From the NCBI RefSeq assembly GCF_006716485.1, contig NZ_VFPD01000004.1, positions 1 through 64,000 of the forward strand: a stretch of DNA of 64,000 bases, in the 5' to 3' direction. A program made the position numbers and the translations under genes. Under the pieces are notes generated by a model. That model saw nothing but the letters and a program-made list of their open reading frames with translations, had not been told where the DNA came from and searched no databases. Shown in pieces: positions 1 to 8,156 of the stretch (positions within the stretch are counted from its first letter, which is position 1; each line of letters begins with the position of its first letter). Source of the DNA: Chryseobacterium aquifrigidense (GTDB lineage Bacteria; Bacteroidota; Bacteroidia; Flavobacteriales; Weeksellaceae).

Positions 1-7
1 GCGAGTG

Positions 8-39
8 CAAAAGTAAAACTTTATTTCTTAATGACCAAA
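8..39 (-). promoter_or_regulatory. Leftward promoter 3 of a tandem set
   Basis: Read on the minus strand there is TTTG, 20 bases, then TACTTTTG, matching the Bacteroidetes primary sigma consensus TTTG / TAnnTTTG. It is the promoter nearest the left edge, so the start site and the gene it serves lie at or beyond position 1. Confidence 0.6.
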
Positions 40-133
40 TGTTTTTGAAGAAAATTTTAAAGTTTTTTAAGTAACCTTAATCCTTCTCAAACCCTCAATC
101 TCTCTACTCCTGCGCTCCCTCTAATTGGGACTG

Positions 134-163
134 CAAAGATACAAACTCTTTTTTAACCGGCAA
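134..163 (-). promoter_or_regulatory. Leftward promoter 2 of a tandem set
   Basis: On the minus strand, TTG is followed by 19 bases and TATCTTTG, again fitting the TTG / TAnnTTTG consensus. The -7 element lies 126 bases upstream of that of the promoter nearest the edge. Confidence 0.6.
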
Positions 164-280
164 CTTTTTTTTACAAAAAGTTTTAAAGTTTTTTTCGTCC
201 GTTTCTTATTGAAGTAATATTGTTTCTGCCTAACTAAAGGCTCTTCTGCGCTACTGATATCCTTTCGTTTTTCAGTGGGG

Positions 281-311
281 CAAAGATAGAAACTTCATAC
301 ACACCACGCAA
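281..311 (-). promoter_or_regulatory. Leftward promoter 1 of a tandem set
   Basis: On the minus strand, TTG is followed by 20 bases and TATCTTTG. This is the most upstream of three promoters with the same direction and spacing (-7 elements at 281-288, 134-141 and 8-15). Confidence 0.6.
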
Positions 312-451
312 CTTTATGTAACATAAATTTTACCGTTTTGTAATATTAAGCCTTAAAGGGCTGGGTAGCAGAGTGAAAAATTTTAAACAAAATTTCTAAA
401 ATTAGAATTTATTTAAGTCAAAACCAACAATACACTTATTATAGCTGGTTT

Positions 452-1129
452 TTATAGTTTGATTTCTGTATAGATAGTGCTTAAGAATTCAGCATATGAC
501 TTTTCCAGACCAATAATATCTCCTGATTTAAGGTTTAAACCTCCTACTCCGGAGTTATCCGGCTTTACTTTTAAAGATGAAATCTGGAAGTAAACATTAT
601 CGTCATCAGCTTTAGGCTGAATTTTTACTGTAGAACCTAATAGTTTTCTGGTTGAAATTGTATAAACTTCTTCTGGAATAACTTTTAATTTTAAAAAAGA
701 TCTTGGAGCGACAGTATAATCTTTACGGTTGATACTTATTTTCTGCTCTTTATCAGAAGAGGCAAATATATACATCTCTCCATGTTTAACAGCTAATTTT
801 TCTTTGGGTGTATAATACAAGGCGATTTTATAATTGGCAGCATTGAATGGCTGAGGGGTACCATCAACATTTTCGAAAGGTTTTAATTCAAATGTATTGG
901 CACCAATCTCTTTTGCTTTTTTATATACCAGGGAAAATACGAGTGCATCATCTTTTGAAAAACCCTGTACTTCTACTTCTCCTAAATAAATAGCATCTGC
1001 AGCAGCTTCTTTTCTGAATAAGAATTTATCTGGGTTATCATTTGTTTTTTCAACTCTCGTCATATAAACATTCTGCGCACTCCAAAACTGGATACATAAT
1101 ATGGAAAAGAGGATTGCTATATTCTTCAT
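452..1129 (-). CDS. Secreted protein of unknown function
   Basis: A 225-residue protein I do not recognise. The ATG at 1129 is chosen because it starts directly on a signal peptide (MKNIAILFSILCIQFWSAQ, then the mature protein). The longer frame to 1174 would add 15 residues ahead of that signal and run into the rfbD gene. The mature part mentions no catalytic motif; it mixes short beta-like segments with a lysine-rich middle. It lies 13 bases downstream of rfbD on the same strand and may be co-transcribed. Export across the inner membrane is likely; the final location is unknown. Confidence 0.7.
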   Translation of the reverse strand: MKNIAILFSILCIQFWSAQNVYMTRVEKTNDNPDKFLFRKEAAADAIYLGEVEVQGFSKDDALVFSLVYKKAKEIGANTFELKPFENVDGTPQPFNAANYKIALYYTPKEKLAVKHGEMYIFASSDKEQKISINRKDYTVAPRSFLKLKVIPEEVYTISTRKLLGSTVKIQPKADDDNVYFQISSLKVKPDNSGVGGLNLKSGDIIGLEKSYAEFLSTIYTEIKL

Positions 1130-1142
1130 ATATATAATAGTA

Positions 1143-2003
1143 TTAGTGTGAAAGGATATCAACACATTCTTCAAGACTGTTTTCCCAATGTTTGGGTTCT
1201 ATTTTATAAACTTCTTCTATTTTATCTAAAGACATGGTACTTCTTACCGGTCTTTTGGCTGGAGTTGGATACTGTTCAGTCGTTAATGGATTTAATTTTA
1301 TAGATGCCTTTGAAAATTCAGCAATTTTTTTAGCAAATTCAAACCAGGTTGTCTCCGGATAGTTTGAGAAGTGGAAGATTCCATAGGTTTTGTGTGGTGC
1401 TCTGATAATCTTCATAATCGCTTCTGCCAAATCGTTTGCATTAGTAGGTTGTCCAAACTGATCAGCAACGATTCCCAACTCTTCTTTTTGGGAGAAAAGG
1501 TTTAACATTGTTTTCACAAAGTTTTTATTAAATTCGGAATACAACCATGAAGTTCTCAGAATGATTGTTTTTGGATTGATTTCCAGAGCACGTTCTTCTC
1601 CTTCTCTTTTTGATGCTCCATATACACCTACAGGATTGGTAAAATCATCTTCAGAGTAAGGAAGATTTGTGGTACCATCAAAAACGTAGTCTGTAGAAAC
1701 ATGGATCAGAACAGATTTAAAATCTGCACATGCCTGAGCCAGGTGAGCTACTCCATCAGCATTAACGGCAAAGGCTTTTTCTTTTTCCTTTTCTGCGAGA
1801 TCAACTGCAGTGTATGCGGAGGCATTGATGCAATAATCAGGTTTGTTATCATAAAAGAAATCATTCACCTGCTCTTCATTGGTAATATCTAAAGTGGATG
1901 AGTCTGTAAATAAGAATTCATATAGATGTTCAAAATCCGGGGCAATTTTCTTTATGCAGTTTCCCAATTGTCCGTTACTACCTATTACTGCTATTTTTTT
2001 CAT
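1143..2003 (-). CDS. rfbD: dTDP-4-dehydrorhamnose reductase
   Basis: RfbD-type short-chain dehydrogenase (286 residues, normal family length), which reduces dTDP-4-keto-L-rhamnose to dTDP-L-rhamnose with NAD(P)H. Visible are the N-terminal Rossmann motif GSNGQLG, the conserved NASAYTAVDLAE segment, STDYVFDG, and the catalytic YGASKREGE, which carries the Tyr-x-x-x-Lys pair. The C-terminal half has the family's FHFSN and TPAKRPVRS-type sequence. The other rhamnose genes (rfbA, rfbB, rfbC) are not in the window, so this copy is an orphan here. It probably supplies rhamnose for cell-surface polysaccharide. Confidence 0.93.
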   Translation of the reverse strand: MKKIAVIGSNGQLGNCIKKIAPDFEHLYEFLFTDSSTLDITNEEQVNDFFYDNKPDYCINASAYTAVDLAEKEKEKAFAVNADGVAHLAQACADFKSVLIHVSTDYVFDGTTNLPYSEDDFTNPVGVYGASKREGEERALEINPKTIILRTSWLYSEFNKNFVKTMLNLFSQKEELGIVADQFGQPTNANDLAEAIMKIIRAPHKTYGIFHFSNYPETTWFEFAKKIAEFSKASIKLNPLTTEQYPTPAKRPVRSTMSLDKIEEVYKIEPKHWENSLEECVDILSH

Positions 2004-2050
2004 TTATTTATTATTAATTTTTAAATTGAAACCTTCCATAAGAAATAAGG

Positions 2051-2536
2051 CTACGAGTTCTTGGCATTCTGAGATCTTAAGAACTTCACTCTGGACTGGA
2101 AGTCTTTCTGGATAAGGTCTACATAAAATTTATCAAAAATCTCTTTGATATCTTCCGGGTGAACTTCGGATTTTCTTGTTTTAACATTAAAATAAATAAC
2201 GGTCACCCAAAGTACAGCGTGAATTGTTTTTTCATCAAGGCTTTTCATCAGAATTTCGACTTTTGCCGTTCTATCCTGCACATCGATGGTCTTGCTGCTA
2301 ATTACTACCTGCGTATTATATCTTACTTCTTTCAGATAGGCTATTTCATTTTGAATAGCAATCCAGGTACAGCCGGTTTTTTTGGTATATTCTTCATAGG
2401 TAAATCCATAAAATGTTTCTACGTGATCTTCTCTGGCATTGAACATATACTCAAGATATTTTACATTATTCAAATGTCCGATTGGATCACAGTCACTAAA
2501 CCTAACTTTAACCGTAGTTGATACTTCTTTTTCCAT
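2051..2536 (-). CDS. Acyl-CoA thioesterase, 4HBT hot-dog family
   Basis: A 161-residue single hot-dog domain protein. The N-terminal VRFSDCDPIGHLNNVKYLEYM matches the 4-hydroxybenzoyl-CoA thioesterase (YbgC-like) signature, in which the Asp of the DxxGHxNN region is catalytic. It should hydrolyse acyl-CoA or acyl-ACP thioesters in the cytoplasm; the true substrate is not readable. A strong terminator sits between it and the ompH gene upstream, so it is probably its own transcription unit or depends on read-through. Confidence 0.82.
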   Translation of the reverse strand: MEKEVSTTVKVRFSDCDPIGHLNNVKYLEYMFNAREDHVETFYGFTYEEYTKKTGCTWIAIQNEIAYLKEVRYNTQVVISSKTIDVQDRTAKVEILMKSLDEKTIHAVLWVTVIYFNVKTRKSEVHPEDIKEIFDKFYVDLIQKDFQSRVKFLRSQNAKNS

Positions 2537-2544
2537 TCCGCAAA

Positions 2545-2580
2545 AATAAAAAAACCACCTCTAAAAGAGGTGGTTAGTTT
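2545..2580 (-). terminator. Rho-independent terminator after ompH
   Basis: Perfect 10-bp inverted repeat, AACCACCTCT (2553-2562) and AGAGGTGGTT (2566-2575), with a 3-base loop. In minus-strand transcription it is followed by a long T-rich run. It ends the bamA/ompH transcript. Confidence 0.85.
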
Positions 2581-2606
2581 TATAAATCTTTGTTAATTTG
2601 CTGAAA

Positions 2607-3110
2607 TTATTGAATTCCTAATTCTTTCTTCACAGCTGCAGTTGCGTCTGGTCCTGCTTTATAAAGGAATGCTGTTGAGTTGGCATCCATAATATAATCA
2701 TATCCATTAGCTTTAGCTACTTTTTCTACTGCATCATTAAGTTTTTTCTCAATAGGAGCGAAAGCTAAGTCTTGCTTACCTTGTAGGTCTTTTTGAGCTT
2801 TTTCCTGCATTTGCTGAATTTCTTCAGCTAATTTTTTCATTTCTGCTTCTCTTGCTGTGTTTTCGTCAGCTGTTTTCTTAGGAGCTTCAGTTTGGTATTG
2901 CTGATATTTAGTTTGAGCTGCGTCAGCTTTTTTCTTAATCTCAGCTTGTTTAGTATCTAAGAATGTTTTAAGATCAGCATCTGCTTTCTTTTTCTCCGGC
3001 ATTGCGTTAAGAACTCCCATTACATCTAAAGTAGCAATTTTTTGAGCTTTTGCCATACCTACAGATACAACCATCATTACTGCTGCAAATAATACACTTA
3101 ATTTTTTCAT
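2607..3110 (-). CDS. OmpH/Skp-family periplasmic chaperone
   Basis: A 167-residue Skp/OmpH protein that holds unfolded outer-membrane proteins in the periplasm for delivery to BamA. It has a clear signal peptide (MKKLSVLFAAVMMVVSVGMAKAQ), an N-terminal IATLDVMGVLNAMPE strand, a long Lys/Glu/Gln-rich coiled coil (about residues 40-120), and the C-terminal NGYDYIMDANSTAFLY typical of the family. It is the second of two ompH paralogues downstream of bamA, an arrangement common in Bacteroidetes. Confidence 0.92.
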   Translation of the reverse strand: MKKLSVLFAAVMMVVSVGMAKAQKIATLDVMGVLNAMPEKKKADADLKTFLDTKQAEIKKKADAAQTKYQQYQTEAPKKTADENTAREAEMKKLAEEIQQMQEKAQKDLQGKQDLAFAPIEKKLNDAVEKVAKANGYDYIMDANSTAFLYKAGPDATAAVKKELGIQ

Positions 3111-3175
3111 AACTGGTAAATAAATAATTTAATTTGTTTTTAGATTTAAAAATATAGCAAAAGTTAATTCTTTAA

Positions 3176-3730
3176 TTATTTTTTGCCTTTGCTATTTGTT
3201 TTTTCCTTCTTATCTGTTCCTTTTAATAGAATAGACAATACTTTTTCAGTGTAGTCATATTTAGACTGAAGGAAAATAACACTAATGTTATTGCTTTTAT
3301 CAAGAACTATGCCCAAGCCATTTTTTTCGGACATTGTTTTGATGGCTCCCCAGATCTGATCCTGAAAAGGCTGAACCAGATTTGTTCTCAGTTTTGTAAT
3401 TTCACCATTGGCTCCAAAACGTAAGCTTGTTGTTGTTTTAATATTTTTATCAAGATCGGTAACTTCCTTTTCTCTAAGTTTAAGCTGGTCACCTATCAAT
3501 AAAACTTTTTCACTTTCAAAAGCAGCTTTTTTTCTTTCAAATTCAGTCTGGAGGCTTTGAAGTTCAGATTCCCAGGTATCAATCTGAGAATTCAATCTTG
3601 CTTCAGCTTCTTTATACTGAGGTAATTTATTTAAAATTTCATTAGTATCCACTACTCCTATTTTCTGGGCATTGTTCAACCCGAAAAGTAAGAGGAATGC
3701 GAATGTGAAAATTATTTTAAAGTGCTTCAT
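3176..3730 (-). CDS. OmpH/Skp-family periplasmic chaperone, first paralogue
   Basis: A 184-residue Skp/OmpH protein. The ATG at 3730 is preferred because it begins a signal peptide (MKHFKIIFTFAFLLLFGLNNAQ) and lies 8 bases after the bamA stop; the frame can be read back to 3775 inside bamA. The pattern is IGVVDTNEILNKLPQYKEAEARL, then a coiled coil, then NGLGIVLDKSNNISVIF. The C-terminus is a short basic tail (TDKKEKTNSKGKK) that its neighbour lacks. It should act as a periplasmic holdase for BamA clients. Confidence 0.9.
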   Translation of the reverse strand: MKHFKIIFTFAFLLLFGLNNAQKIGVVDTNEILNKLPQYKEAEARLNSQIDTWESELQSLQTEFERKKAAFESEKVLLIGDQLKLREKEVTDLDKNIKTTTSLRFGANGEITKLRTNLVQPFQDQIWGAIKTMSEKNGLGIVLDKSNNISVIFLQSKYDYTEKVLSILLKGTDKKEKTNSKGKK

Positions 3731-3738
3731 ATTTGTAA

Positions 3739-6273
3739 TTATAATGTTTGGTTCATCAAGAAGTGGTTTCTCCATCCAGACTTATCACCTGAGATTGTCT
3801 TATCAAGACCTAGTGCAAAGTCGAATCCGATCAATCCAAATGCTCCCATATAAACTCTTACACCAATTCCGACTGATCTTTTCAACTGGAATGGGCTGTA
3901 AGAACTCCATGAATTCCATACGTTACCTCCTTCAGCAAATGTCAATGCGTAAATTTTTGCAGTCTGGCTCATTGAGATCGGGTATCTTAGTTCCAACGTA
4001 AATCTGTTATAGATTGTACCTCCTCCTTTCTGTGTAATATCTTCTGCCTGACCTCCTTCTGTAGTGGCATTTTCATAACCTCTTAAAGGGATCAATTCTC
4101 TACCGTCATATCGACCTCCGAAAAGACCTGTACCTCCCATATAGAATCTTTCAAATGGCGGAGCTCCCAACTGGCTGTTGTATCCGTCCATGAATCCCAT
4201 TTCTGCAGAAGATCTCAAGACAAGTTTTCCAATGATTTCATTGTAAACATCTGCTTTAAACTTGATTTTATAGAATTCCATCCACTTATATTTGTCAATG
4301 GCTGACATTGTAGAGTAATCTTTCTTCTTAAATAATGAGTACGGAGGAGTCAGTTTTGCGGATAGCTCAACATTGGATCCCATAGTTGGGAAAATCGGGT
4401 CAATACCCGCTGAGTTTCTGCTCAGACCTAAGTTGATACTGAAGTTATTGGCAGTACCATTATTTTCTGTAGATTCCCCAAACTGGAATGGATAGTTTTT
4501 GAAGTCGTACTTCTGGAACTGTAAACCAGTATACAGGGAGAAATAGTCATCCGGCCAGTTTAATAGTCTGTTCAGACCTACTGAAGCCGAGAAGATATTC
4601 AATTTCTGAGCATCCCCATATTGATCTGTATATCTTACTCTTGAGTTGTTCAAACTTACAGAAAGGGCGGTTGGTCTTGTACCAAATAACCAAGGTTCTG
4701 TGAATGACACTCCATAGTTCTGGAAGTACTGTCCTGCCTGTACCTGAACAGAGAACGTTTGTCCGTCTCCCTGAGGTACTGGTTTGAAATCTTTAAACTT
4801 AAGGAAATTCTTTAATGAGAAGTTATTAAATGTTAATCCTAAAGTACCGATGAAACTGTTACCACCGTAACCTGCCTGTAGCTGAACCTGAGACGATCCT
4901 TTTTCTACAAGTTTCCAGTTGATATCTACGGTATTATCCACCTGATTTGGCTGAATATCCTGTCCGATTTGCTGAGGGTCAAAGAATGACATCCCTGCTA
5001 AATCAAAATAGGTTCTCTTAATTTCTGTTTTCTTGAATAGCTCTCCCGGTTTTGTTCTCAGTGCTCTAAGAATTACGTGGTCATGGGTTGTAACATTCCC
5101 CTGCCATGTTACTTTATTCCAGGTTGCCTGTTCTCCTTCATTAATTCTAACTTCAAGGTTTACGGCATCACCAGACACTGACTTTTCAACCGGTGTTACG
5201 TTAGAGAAAAGGTAACCGTTATTCATGTAAACAGATTTAATATCTGAATCATCCTCTTTACCTCCGTCTTCACCAACTTTTTTGTTGAAACCTACAGCAT
5301 CGTAAATATCACCTTTCTTATATCCTAACAATCTCTGTAAATATTCTGTAGAGTATACCGTATTACCCGTGAATGTAACATCTCCGATATAATATTTTTT
5401 ACCCTCACTAAGTTTTACATTGATTTCGTAGTTATTTCTTTTGTTTCTCCATACTGAATCTGAAACAATTTTAGCGTCTCTGTATCCAAGGGAGTTGTAA
5501 TAACTGATAAGACTCTGCTTGTCTTCCTGATATTTATCTTCAATGAATTTTGAGGATTTCAATATTCCACCGATACCGAAACGTTTTTGTTTCGTTTCTT
5601 TGAAAGCTTTATTTCTAAGTTTTCTGTCGGTTACATTATCGTTTCCTTCAAATTCAATATGGTCAATTTTAATTCTTTTACCCTTATCTACATTAATTGT
5701 CCAGTCTACCAAAGCAGGGTCTCCTGCATTTACTTTATCCTGGATCGTAATTTTAGCATCAGCAAAACCTTTTTTGATGTAGTCTTTAGGGACATGAGTT
5801 TTAAGGCTTGAAACTAAGTTCTGAGTAATCTTAGTTCCTGGTTTAAGGTTGTTATCCTTTGCCAGTTTTTCACTTTTAGATTTACCGATTCCTTTTCCTG
5901 AAAATTTAACTTCTCCAAGTTCTTTCAGATCCTGCAGGTGAAATTTCAGAACGATCGTCTGTCCTTCAATGCTTTGAACATAAACTTCCACTTCAGAAAA
6001 AGATTGGGTATCCCAAAGTTTTTTTACAGCATTGCTGATTTTCTGTCCTGGAATGTCTACACTTTCTCCTTTTGTAAGGCCCGTAAATCTTAAGATCTGA
6101 GCTGGTGTATATTTTTTTACCCCATCTACAACGATGTCTTTAAGAGTATAAGTTCCTGCCTCATTTTCTGCGTGTACAGCATTATTTACTTTTGTGCTGT
6201 CTTGTGGAGTTACTTGTCCATAAAAATGTGCAGAAGCAGCAAACATAATGATGGGTAATAGTCTAAACTTCAT
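3739..6273 (-). CDS. bamA: Outer-membrane protein assembly factor BamA
   Basis: BamA, the Omp85 protein that inserts beta-barrels into the outer membrane. At 844 residues it has a signal peptide ending near HFYGQ, five POTRA-type repeats in the first half (for example YTLKDIVVDGVKKYTP and KIDHIEFEGNDNVTDRKLR), and a 16-strand barrel domain from about residue 440. The VRGY-type lid-loop motif is present as PLRGYEN. The C-terminal strand ends FLMNQTL rather than in the classical aromatic. It lies in the order uppS, bamA, ompH, ompH and is very likely co-transcribed with them. Essential in all Gram-negative bacteria studied. Confidence 0.96.
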   Translation of the reverse strand: MKFRLLPIIMFAASAHFYGQVTPQDSTKVNNAVHAENEAGTYTLKDIVVDGVKKYTPAQILRFTGLTKGESVDIPGQKISNAVKKLWDTQSFSEVEVYVQSIEGQTIVLKFHLQDLKELGEVKFSGKGIGKSKSEKLAKDNNLKPGTKITQNLVSSLKTHVPKDYIKKGFADAKITIQDKVNAGDPALVDWTINVDKGKRIKIDHIEFEGNDNVTDRKLRNKAFKETKQKRFGIGGILKSSKFIEDKYQEDKQSLISYYNSLGYRDAKIVSDSVWRNKRNNYEINVKLSEGKKYYIGDVTFTGNTVYSTEYLQRLLGYKKGDIYDAVGFNKKVGEDGGKEDDSDIKSVYMNNGYLFSNVTPVEKSVSGDAVNLEVRINEGEQATWNKVTWQGNVTTHDHVILRALRTKPGELFKKTEIKRTYFDLAGMSFFDPQQIGQDIQPNQVDNTVDINWKLVEKGSSQVQLQAGYGGNSFIGTLGLTFNNFSLKNFLKFKDFKPVPQGDGQTFSVQVQAGQYFQNYGVSFTEPWLFGTRPTALSVSLNNSRVRYTDQYGDAQKLNIFSASVGLNRLLNWPDDYFSLYTGLQFQKYDFKNYPFQFGESTENNGTANNFSINLGLSRNSAGIDPIFPTMGSNVELSAKLTPPYSLFKKKDYSTMSAIDKYKWMEFYKIKFKADVYNEIIGKLVLRSSAEMGFMDGYNSQLGAPPFERFYMGGTGLFGGRYDGRELIPLRGYENATTEGGQAEDITQKGGGTIYNRFTLELRYPISMSQTAKIYALTFAEGGNVWNSWSSYSPFQLKRSVGIGVRVYMGAFGLIGFDFALGLDKTISGDKSGWRNHFLMNQTL

Positions 6274-6301
6274 TTTATCGAGTCTTTCTTTTCTTAAAAT
6301 T

Positions 6302-7051
6302 TTATTGGCCTTTTACCTGTTCGCCGGTTAAGCCATATCTTCTTTCTTTGTTTTGATAATCAACAATACATTGAAAGAAAATATCTTTGGTGAAATCCGG
6401 CCACAGAACATTTAAAAACTGTAATTCTGCATAAGCAATCTGCCAAAGCAGGAAGTTGCTTATCCTTATTTCGCCGCTGGTTCTGATCAGTAAATCTACA
6501 GGAGGAAAATCTTTTGTGTAAAGATAGTTTTCAAATAAACTTTCGTTTATGTTTTCTATCTCTACTTTTCCTTCTTTTACATCAGAACTTATATTTTTTA
6601 CGGCTTCCAGTATTTCATTTTGCGAGCCATAGCTAATAGCCAATACAAGGTTTCCTTTTGTGTTTTCTTTTGTGAGTTCTACCACACGTTCCAACTGCTC
6701 TTTTACTAATACCGGCAATTTTTCAAGATTCCCTATAACATGCATTCTCAGTCCTTTGCTGAAGATTTCTTCTGCTTCCAGCAGCAAGGTTTCTACCAAC
6801 AGATTCATAAGGGTATTCACTTCTTCGCTTGGACGATTCCAGTTTTCTGAAGAGAATGTATACAATGTTAAGTAGGGGATATTAATCTCATTACAAGCAT
6901 TAATAGCATTTCTTACTGCATTAATGGCATTTTTGTGACCGAAAGTTCTTTCTTCGCCACGAGATTTTGCCCATCTCCCATTACCATCCATAATGATGGC
7001 TACGTGTTTTGGTAAATTCTCAGAATTTATTTTTTCTTTAATCAACGACAT
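6302..7051 (-). CDS. uppS: Isoprenyl transferase (undecaprenyl diphosphate synthase)
   Basis: A cis-prenyltransferase of 249 residues that builds undecaprenyl diphosphate from FPP and IPP, the lipid carrier for peptidoglycan and polysaccharide. Visible are HVAIIMDGNGRWAKSRG, with the catalytic Asp at about residue 22, the TLYTFSSENWNRP motif, and DLLIRTSGEIRISNFLLWQ near the C-terminus. The ATG at 7051 is used; a GTG at 7060 would overlap the upstream gene. Being next to bamA it links carrier-lipid and envelope supply. The usual RxSN of the family is present as RISN. Confidence 0.95.
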   Translation of the reverse strand: MSLIKEKINSENLPKHVAIIMDGNGRWAKSRGEERTFGHKNAINAVRNAINACNEINIPYLTLYTFSSENWNRPSEEVNTLMNLLVETLLLEAEEIFSKGLRMHVIGNLEKLPVLVKEQLERVVELTKENTKGNLVLAISYGSQNEILEAVKNISSDVKEGKVEIENINESLFENYLYTKDFPPVDLLIRTSGEIRISNFLLWQIAYAELQFLNVLWPDFTKDIFFQCIVDYQNKERRYGLTGEQVKGQ

Positions 7052-7052
7052 A

Positions 7053-7943
7053 TTATTCACAATAACATGGAGGTCTTCCGAACGAATATGTAAGTCCTAA
7101 ACTGAACGTATTTATCCAGTCGTTGGATCTTCCATCTCCAATATTTCTCTTTTTAATAAACTCTGCTTCTCTTTCTTTAGAAACCGCATAATAATTTCCT
7201 GACTGTAATAATGAACCACCTGTAGCAGGGTCCAAAATATCAGCATTAAAAGAAGTTTTTACATCTTTGGAAAGGATCTTGCTATGATCCAACTGATCCG
7301 TCAATGTATATCTGAATGTAGCTTCTGCAAATATAGCCCAGGAATGGTTGAACTTATACTTCAAACCCACTCCAAAAGGAATATGCATTGTTACTTTTTT
7401 CCCTAGTGAATAATCTGTGGTAGTGGTAAAATCCAATTCATTAATCGGAGCCAGTGCTACCCCATCAGCATCTCTTCTGAAATCATTCACCAAAGTAGCT
7501 TTCGGAGCATCAAACATCAAAGCACCAATACCTCCGAAGATGTAAGGGCTCAGCATGCTGATCTGCTCATTATTTACCGGGAAAAAGTTATATTCAAACA
7601 TTAAACTCGCCTCATACACATTATTTTTTCCGTATGAGTTTCTATTTCTTCTATAATCTTCCTTTGCCGCTTTATCACTGAACTGGATCTGGTTGTATCC
7701 TAAATCCAATCTGACAGTCTGATGCGGGTTAAAATTAAATCTGTATAATAAACCACCATAAAATGGCACGCCCCAATCTGACGCTCTGCTTAAATCCAAC
7801 GGCTTCTGTAAAATATAATTTGTCCTTCCTACATCTCCCACTAGGTTACTCATACCTAGACGAACTCCCAATTCGTTTCTTTGTGCTTTAACACTTACCA
7901 TTCCAAGGAAAGCAAGGAAGCTAAACAATAATTTTTTATTCAT
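7053..7943 (-). CDS. DUF6089-type outer-membrane beta-barrel protein
   Basis: A 296-residue protein starting at the ATG 7943, which begins a signal peptide (MNKKLLFSFLAFLGMVSVKAQ); the frame extends upstream to 7988 without a better start. The mature region alternates polar and aromatic residues as in a small outer-membrane barrel (ELGVRLGMSNLVGDVGRTNY, HIPFGVGLKYKFNHSWAIFAEATF, FSLGLTYSFG), and it resembles the DUF6089 proteins found just before uppS in many Bacteroidetes. It precedes uppS by 1 base. A TATATTTG -7-like element lies at 7986-7993. The function is unknown. Confidence 0.8.
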   Translation of the reverse strand: MNKKLLFSFLAFLGMVSVKAQRNELGVRLGMSNLVGDVGRTNYILQKPLDLSRASDWGVPFYGGLLYRFNFNPHQTVRLDLGYNQIQFSDKAAKEDYRRNRNSYGKNNVYEASLMFEYNFFPVNNEQISMLSPYIFGGIGALMFDAPKATLVNDFRRDADGVALAPINELDFTTTTDYSLGKKVTMHIPFGVGLKYKFNHSWAIFAEATFRYTLTDQLDHSKILSKDVKTSFNADILDPATGGSLLQSGNYYAVSKEREAEFIKKRNIGDGRSNDWINTFSLGLTYSFGRPPCYCE

Positions 7944-8124
7944 AAAAGAATATGGATTTATGGTTATTTTAAAATTTAATTTTTGCAAATATAAAACATT
8001 TTTATATTAATGATAATCTTAATGTTTAGTTAAAAATAAACAAAAAAACATAATTTGTTATAAAGTAAACGGCAAAGTGGCAAAAATATTCTTTTTTTCA
8101 TAGAATGAAAATACTTTAAATATG

Positions 8125-8152
8125 AAAAAACCCCCATTAAATGAGGGTTTAA
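8125..8152 (-). terminator. Terminator after the Wzc-type kinase gene
   Basis: In minus-strand reading, AAACCC, then a short loop, then GGGTTTTTTC. It lies just past the end of the tyrosine kinase gene at 8157. Confidence 0.75.
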
Positions 8153-8156
8153 TGCT

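Larger units (their letters stand above)
1..451. other. Gene-free leader region with tandem promoters
   Basis: No credible coding sequence is seen. The region carries three minus-strand promoters separated by AT-rich spacers that share short blocks (a TTTTAAAGTTTTTT block near 57 and near 181, and TGCGCT near 112 and 247). Stacked promoters before a distant gene are typical of strongly expressed genes such as rRNA operons or translation genes. What lies to the left cannot be seen, so the target is inference. Confidence 0.5.

Noticed and set aside
1..451. tRNA or rRNA gene at the left edge
   Set aside because: No cloverleaf or conserved rRNA sequence was seen; only promoters are visible.
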